Of a stretch of DNA of 22,576 nt, positions 21,726 through 22,576 are shown piece after piece. The DNA comes from Actinomycetes bacterium. Lineage in GTDB: Bacteria > Actinomycetota > Actinomycetes > Actinomycetales > Cellulomonadaceae. The notes beneath the pieces were generated by a model that was given only the letters and a program-made list of their open reading frames with translations, made no database searches and was not told the origin of the DNA. The stretch spans positions 482 through 23,057 of the forward strand of contig JAJYTJ010000050.1 in the NCBI GenBank assembly GCA_021793115.1. Reading direction: 5' to 3'. Positions within the stretch are counted from its first letter, which is position 1. The number at the start of each line of letters is the position of its first letter. The position numbers and the translations under genes were made by a program.

Positions 21726-21974
21726 TCAGCTGGCGCGACGCTGGCGGGCGGTACGGCGCTTGAGGGCGCGACGCTCGTCCTCGGACAGGCCGCCCCAGAC
21801 ACCGGCGTCCTGACCGGTCTCGATCGCCCACTTGAGGCAGGTGTCGACGACCTCGCAGCGACGGCAGACCGCCTTCGCGTCCTCGATCTGCAGCAGCGCG
21901 GGTCCGGTGTTCCCGATCGGGAAGAAGAGCTCGGGGTCCTCGTCCAGACACGCAGCGCGGTGGCGCCAGTCCAT
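21726..21974 (-). CDS. whiB1: WhiB1-type iron-sulfur transcriptional regulator
   Basis: An 82-residue WhiB protein. Cysteines 9, 37, 40 and 46 give the C-Xn-CXXC-X5-C arrangement that holds a 4Fe-4S cluster, at the same residue numbers as WhiB1 of Mycobacterium tuberculosis. GVWGG (58-62) is the conserved G[VI]WGG turn, and SEDERRALKRR (64-74) is the basic DNA-binding tail. WhiB1 binds the primary sigma factor and its cluster reacts with nitric oxide. ATG 21974 is chosen because AAGGAGA lies 5 nt upstream and MDWRHRAAC is the normal WhiB1 start; longer reading is not conserved-looking. Convergent with pdtaS. Confidence 0.95.
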   Translation of the reverse strand: MDWRHRAACLDEDPELFFPIGNTGPALLQIEDAKAVCRRCEVVDTCLKWAIETGQDAGVWGGLSEDERRALKRRTARQRRAS

Positions 21975-22053
21975 GAATGTCTCCTTGCGCGCACAGCCCG
22001 CCCGACGCCCAGTGGGCGCAGCGAACCGCGGGGAAATGGTGGGGGGTTTCGTG

Positions 22054-22107
22054 CTGCACCAAGGTTCACATCCGCTCGCGCCACTGCACAAGGGTTACGA
22101 CAAGGTT
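22054..22107 (-). repeat. Direct repeats in the whiB1 upstream region
   Basis: CTGCACCAAGGTT (22054-22066) and CTGCACAAGGGTT (22084-22096) recur exactly 30 bp apart, about three helical turns. A third partial copy, CGACAAGGTT, is at 22098-22107. They lie 80-133 bp upstream of the whiB1 ATG and may be activator sites. Confidence 0.5.
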
Positions 22108-22133
22108 TCGGACGGGTGACCGCAGAGATGTTC

Positions 22134-22148
22134 GTCACATCCTGTGAC
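22134..22148. promoter_or_regulatory. Inverted repeat upstream of whiB1
   Basis: GTCACA-TCC-TGTGAC is a perfect 6-bp inverted repeat. The half-sites resemble CRP half-sites (TGTGA/TCACA) but in the reverse order, so it is not a standard CRP site. It lies about 160 bp upstream of whiB1. Confidence 0.4.
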
Positions 22149-22246
22149 ACCGCCGTGAGCGCCCGTGAAAGCGTTATCCCAGGTGACCTCGCGAAACGCT
22201 CGTCGGCGGTACGGCCGGTGGCGACGGAGGCCGCGGCACGGGCGCC

Positions 22247-22260
22247 GGGACCTTAGTCCT
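22247..22260. promoter_or_regulatory. DosR/DevR-like box
   Basis: GGGACCTTAGTCCT matches 12 of 14 positions of the mycobacterial DosR core GGGACTTTAGTCCC. It lies about 128-141 bp upstream of the right-edge gene and about 275 bp upstream of whiB1. Confidence 0.45.
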
Positions 22261-22374
22261 AACAGAGGCTGATGTTCAGCGACGCCGCCTCAGGTTGGCT
22301 CGCTACGGCCGGCCGACGTCCGGCGGGTGGCGCGGCCACCGCGGTGCCGCGGGCGCGGCTCGACGGCCGCCGCG

Positions 22375-22380
22375 TAGGGT
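22375..22380 (+). promoter_or_regulatory. -10 box for the right-edge gene
   Basis: TAGGGT is followed by 7 nt and a GTG at 22388, the leaderless layout seen elsewhere in the window. Confidence 0.4.
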
Positions 22381-22387
22381 CCTGCCC

Positions 22388-22576
22388 GTGGCAGGTCGGG
22401 CTCCGGTAGCGGTGCGGCTGGTGTGCGTCCTGGTGTGGGCGCAGGCGGCCCTCGCGCTGGCGGCGGCGACGGCGCTCGTCGCCGACCTGGTGCGCGGCGC
22501 GCAGCTGCCGGGTGCGTCCGCCGCGCTGGCCGTCATCGCGCTGGGGGTCGCCGCGGCACTGGCCGGGGCGGGCGCC
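22388..22576 (+). CDS. Small integral membrane protein, N-terminal part
   Basis: 63 codons are present before the window ends. After a short basic start (VAGRAPVAVRL) there are two hydrophobic segments, about residues 9-31 and 42-63, rich in Ala, Leu and Val, with a polar turn near RGAQLPG. No family is recognised. The GTG is chosen because of TAGGGT 7 nt upstream; there is no Shine-Dalgarno sequence. In this Ala-rich sequence, membrane topology is the only supportable prediction. Confidence 0.55.
   Translation, partial: MAGRAPVAVRLVCVLVWAQAALALAAATALVADLVRGAQLPGASAALAVIALGVAAALAGAGA

Larger units (their letters stand above)
21975..22387. other. 413-nt divergent region between whiB1 and the right-edge gene
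   Basis: No protein gene is seen. It contains the whiB1 ribosome binding site, direct repeats (22054-22107), an inverted repeat GTCACATCCTGTGAC (22134-22148), a DosR-like box (22247-22260) and the leaderless-type -10 of the last gene. A long regulated leader for whiB1 is expected from known WhiB1 biology. Confidence 0.6.

Noticed and set aside
22134..22148. CRP site upstream of whiB1
   Set aside because: The half-sites TCACA and TGTGA occur in the reverse order and with 3-nt spacing, unlike TGTGA-N6-TCACA.
1..22576. Mobile elements, CRISPR arrays, tRNA or rRNA genes
   Set aside because: I saw no transposase or integrase frame, no regularly spaced repeat array and no tRNA- or rRNA-like sequence.

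Overview
The window is about 22.6 kb of very GC-rich chromosomal DNA from a Gram-positive actinobacterium. Evidence for this is a WhiB1-type iron-sulfur regulator beside a PdtaS-type sensor kinase, twin-Cys-free lipoprotein signals typical of actinobacteria, frequent GTG and TTG starts, and several TAnnnT boxes placed 6-7 nt before a start codon, which suggests leaderless mRNAs. The two CUT1 sugar importers and the CebR-like operators point to a plant-polymer degrader such as a Cellulomonadaceae member; the family assignment is inference. I see no tRNA, rRNA, CRISPR array, transposase or prophage gene, so it reads as ordinary core and metabolic chromosome.

Left part (1-7020): the 5' end of a membrane pyrophosphatase gene (hppA, minus); a DUF4914-type protein with an HPr-kinase-like P-loop (minus); a 469-nt gap holding palindromes, GGGAC boxes and a strong hairpin; an MscS channel (plus); a minus-strand run NYN-domain protein, DUF1697 protein, HIT protein, divergent from a MarR regulator; and a flavodoxin-domain protein.

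Middle (7095-13875): a LacI regulator followed by a GH13 alpha-glucosidase, a solute-binding lipoprotein and two permeases. This is an alpha-glucoside (maltose or trehalose type) uptake and cleavage operon with MalR-like CTTGCA/TTGCAAG elements. A META-domain protein follows. No transport ATPase is encoded, so a shared MsiK-type ATPase elsewhere is expected.

Right part (13898-19770, minus): a second CUT1 operon reads solute-binding lipoprotein, two permeases, CebR-like LacI regulator, and then glutamate dehydrogenase. Two CebR-type operators (GGGAGCGCTCCC and a one-mismatch copy, 25 bp apart) sit just downstream of a TTGACA promoter, pointing to cello-oligosaccharide uptake. Both importer operons carry a strong hairpin between the binding-protein gene and the first permease gene.

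Right edge (20169-22576): pdtaS and whiB1 converge, the same arrangement as Rv3220c/Rv3219 in Mycobacterium tuberculosis. The window ends in a truncated small membrane protein. Recurrent GGGAC-type boxes resembling DosR/DevR sites lie before DUF4914, before the flavodoxin gene and between whiB1 and the last gene.
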